Source: Barthelona sp. PCE
Lineage: Eukaryota > Metamonada: BaSk clade
Assembly: GCA_040285745.1 (NCBI GenBank)
Contig: JAUFOR010000006.1
Span: forward strand, 558,001 to 622,000
Direction of reading: 5' to 3'
Length of the DNA stretch: 64,000 nucleotides
The position numbers and the translations under genes were made by a program. Positions 62,657 through 64,000 of the stretch are shown one piece after another. The notes beneath the pieces were generated by a model. That model did no database searches. It worked only from the letters and a program-made list of their open reading frames with translations, and was not told where the DNA came from. The first letter of the stretch is position 1, and the number at the start of each line of letters is the position of its first letter.

Positions 62657-63928
62657 ATGGATGACTTCATAAATTCATACCTGACGTCGGAACCGAGAAA
62701 CGAGTCAGCATTTGCTGAAGAATCGGATCTAGAACGAGCAGCGCACTACATCAATGGGAGTTTGAAAATTTATCACATCAGTCCTTTGAATTTTTGTAAT
62801 CCTGATGGAAAGGACTGCACAAAGATAGTGAACGCGTTCTATTCGATATTGGAACGCATGGGAAATAGTGAAGAACGAGTTAAAGATCTTGAATCTAAGT
62901 TGGCTCGAAGCAAATCGAATTTTGATACCGTTAAACAGAAGCATGACGTCATTGCTGGGAAGCTGCAAACATCACGATCACAGATTAGTGAGAAAGATCA
63001 TGCCATCAGAAATCTGGAGCGAGATATGAAGAGCACTAATTCTTCTGTACATCGTGAAAATAAGAATCTACAAAAGTCCATCAATGAGCTGACATTCCAG
63101 TGTAAGAAATATAATAAGGAATTGAAAAGGAAAGAAATCGAAACGAACAGATTAAAGGAACGTATTCAAAGGATGAATGATAATTATTTAGACATTGATT
63201 TTGATTACAGACCAATCAGCAAGCGCCTCCCCGACCCGCAATCCAATCAACTGTATCAGACTTTGATTAGTAGTCACAAAAATAGATTCGACGACTTGGT
63301 TAACCAAACAGAGGTTCTAAGTACTTCATTAGGTATAGTTATTGAGCAAATGAACGGATTAGTCGCAGCATTTCCTCATGTTTTGTGTCAGTATGTTGAT
63401 ACATCACGTTTACCAGTTGAATTTATTGGTAATACATTTACTAATTTAATTAATGATTTAGAAAGAGTAGAAAAGGAGATAACAGAACTTCCAAGTCCTT
63501 CTTACCTTTTATCGCAGTTGAATGGTGAAGATGTACATAAACAATTTTTATATAGACATATTGAAATTTTAAGAGAACGTGTTGAAGAATCTGAAAAACT
63601 GTTAGATATGCAGAAACTTCAGTTTAGTAAGCAAATTGAAGTGTTTGGAGCCCAAAGACAACAAGATATTGTGACAGATGATATTGTTGCAGCTAAAATG
63701 GAAGAATTGCAAATTTTAAGAAATGAGTTAGAAGGACGTGAGAAATCTATGCAAGAACGTGAGAGGAGTTTTGAGATTGAAAGACAGATGTATATGTCCA
63801 CAATGGATTCGTTGACACCAAATAGAACTCCTGGTCGCCCTTTAAGGAGTGTTTTTGATGGGTTAAACTCGCCAACGGACTCCCCCATGAGGTTTGACTC
63901 ACCTTTAACAGCTAAAATAAAGAGATAA
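62657..63928 (+). CDS. SSX2IP: ADIP/SSX2IP-like centriolar-satellite or basal-body protein
   Basis: 423 residues. The N-terminal part LERAAHYINGSLKIYHISPLNF and NAFYSILERMGNSEERVKDL matches the ADIP domain of SSX2IP and yeast Msd1, followed by long coiled coils (about 80-180 and 300-380) that include NELTFQCKKYNKELKRKEIETN and LKERIQRM, as in those proteins. SSX2IP helps to anchor microtubules and to form cilia. The C-terminal tail is Pro/Ser-rich with SP/TP sites (NRTPGRPL, SPTDSPMRFDSPL), which could be kinase targets. Start ATG 62657. Confidence 0.75.
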   Translation: MDDFINSYLTSEPRNESAFAEESDLERAAHYINGSLKIYHISPLNFCNPDGKDCTKIVNAFYSILERMGNSEERVKDLESKLARSKSNFDTVKQKHDVIAGKLQTSRSQISEKDHAIRNLERDMKSTNSSVHRENKNLQKSINELTFQCKKYNKELKRKEIETNRLKERIQRMNDNYLDIDFDYRPISKRLPDPQSNQLYQTLISSHKNRFDDLVNQTEVLSTSLGIVIEQMNGLVAAFPHVLCQYVDTSRLPVEFIGNTFTNLINDLERVEKEITELPSPSYLLSQLNGEDVHKQFLYRHIEILRERVEESEKLLDMQKLQFSKQIEVFGAQRQQDIVTDDIVAAKMEELQILRNELEGREKSMQERERSFEIERQMYMSTMDSLTPNRTPGRPLRSVFDGLNSPTDSPMRFDSPLTAKIKR

Positions 63929-64000
63929 TACTGTTTTCCAAAATTCCCATTTCCTTCGATTTGTTTTTTGTGATTGTGGTTATTTTTATTCCTTAGGACA

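Noticed and set aside
1-64000. tRNA, rRNA or CRISPR features
   Set aside because: No GGTTCRA-type box B with a matching box A was found in any gap; the one GGTTCGA-like match (near 20506) is inside the adenylate cyclase gene. No spaced repeats were found.

Overview
The window is nuclear DNA of a compact, intron-poor, single-celled eukaryote that builds a flagellum. Purely eukaryotic families (SPT6, RRS1, CCT5, TRAPPC11, METTL3, UBAC2, PA28) lie on both strands. Most gaps are 20-400 bp and most reading frames are uninterrupted, with standard stop codons. The DNA is AT-rich, especially between genes. Flagellar or basal-body genes are scattered through it: MAPK15/ERK7 (30.4 kb), a CLAMP/C1a-32-like protein (32.0 kb), IFT54 (48.1 kb) and an ADIP/SSX2IP-like protein (62.7 kb). 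Two short spliceosomal introns can be read directly (54 and 74 bp). The 54-bp intron has a branch-point-like ACTAAT almost touching the AG, as in introns of Trichomonas and Giardia. A single-chain Fe-S L-serine dehydratase and an XdhC-family protein have a bacterial or anaerobe flavour. Together these suggest an anaerobic excavate or metamonad-like flagellate. However, ALG8 is absent from Trichomonas and Giardia, so it is neither of those, and I cannot name the species.

Layout. 0-10 kb: 3' end of SPT6, RRS1, L-serine dehydratase, glutamyl-tRNA synthetase, EIF1AD, a spliced unknown gene, ALG8 and a RhoGAP. 10-18 kb: RING-H2 ligase, CCT5 (spliced), a PH + metallo-beta-lactamase fusion, TTC27. 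18-31.5 kb: a 1717-residue GAF-PAS adenylate cyclase, PTH2, an unknown gene, a Rab with an altered catalytic position, TRAPPC11, BCP1, a small membrane protein, MAPK15. 31.5-46.5 kb: several lineage-specific unknowns, a 12-TM protein with transmembrane adenylate cyclase topology, METTL3, TRIP4-type zinc finger, UBAC2, XdhC, a VWA protein, PA28. 46.7-64 kb: KCTD-like protein, an alpha/beta-hydrolase without its nucleophile, IFT54, a glutathione peroxidase, long-chain acyl-CoA synthetase, an ERMP1-type M28 peptidase, a hAT transposase split over two reading frames, a Yak1-type kinase, and ADIP.

Genes are not grouped into pathways as operons would be. The shared themes are ribosome and translation factors (RRS1, BCP1, GluRS, EIF1AD, PTH2), secretory pathway and ER (ALG8, TRAPPC11, UBAC2, ERMP1, Rab), cAMP and kinase signalling, and flagellum assembly. 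Gene packing is tight: three convergent pairs overlap in their coding 3' ends, and others are 1-5 bp apart.

The best leads for something new are the PH-ComEC-type hydrolase fusion (13.5-15.5 kb), the apparent pseudo-cyclase with 6TM-soluble-6TM-soluble layout (36.8-39.2 kb) and the bipartite hAT transposase (56.8-60.3 kb). Function calls rest on motif recognition by eye; no database search was possible.
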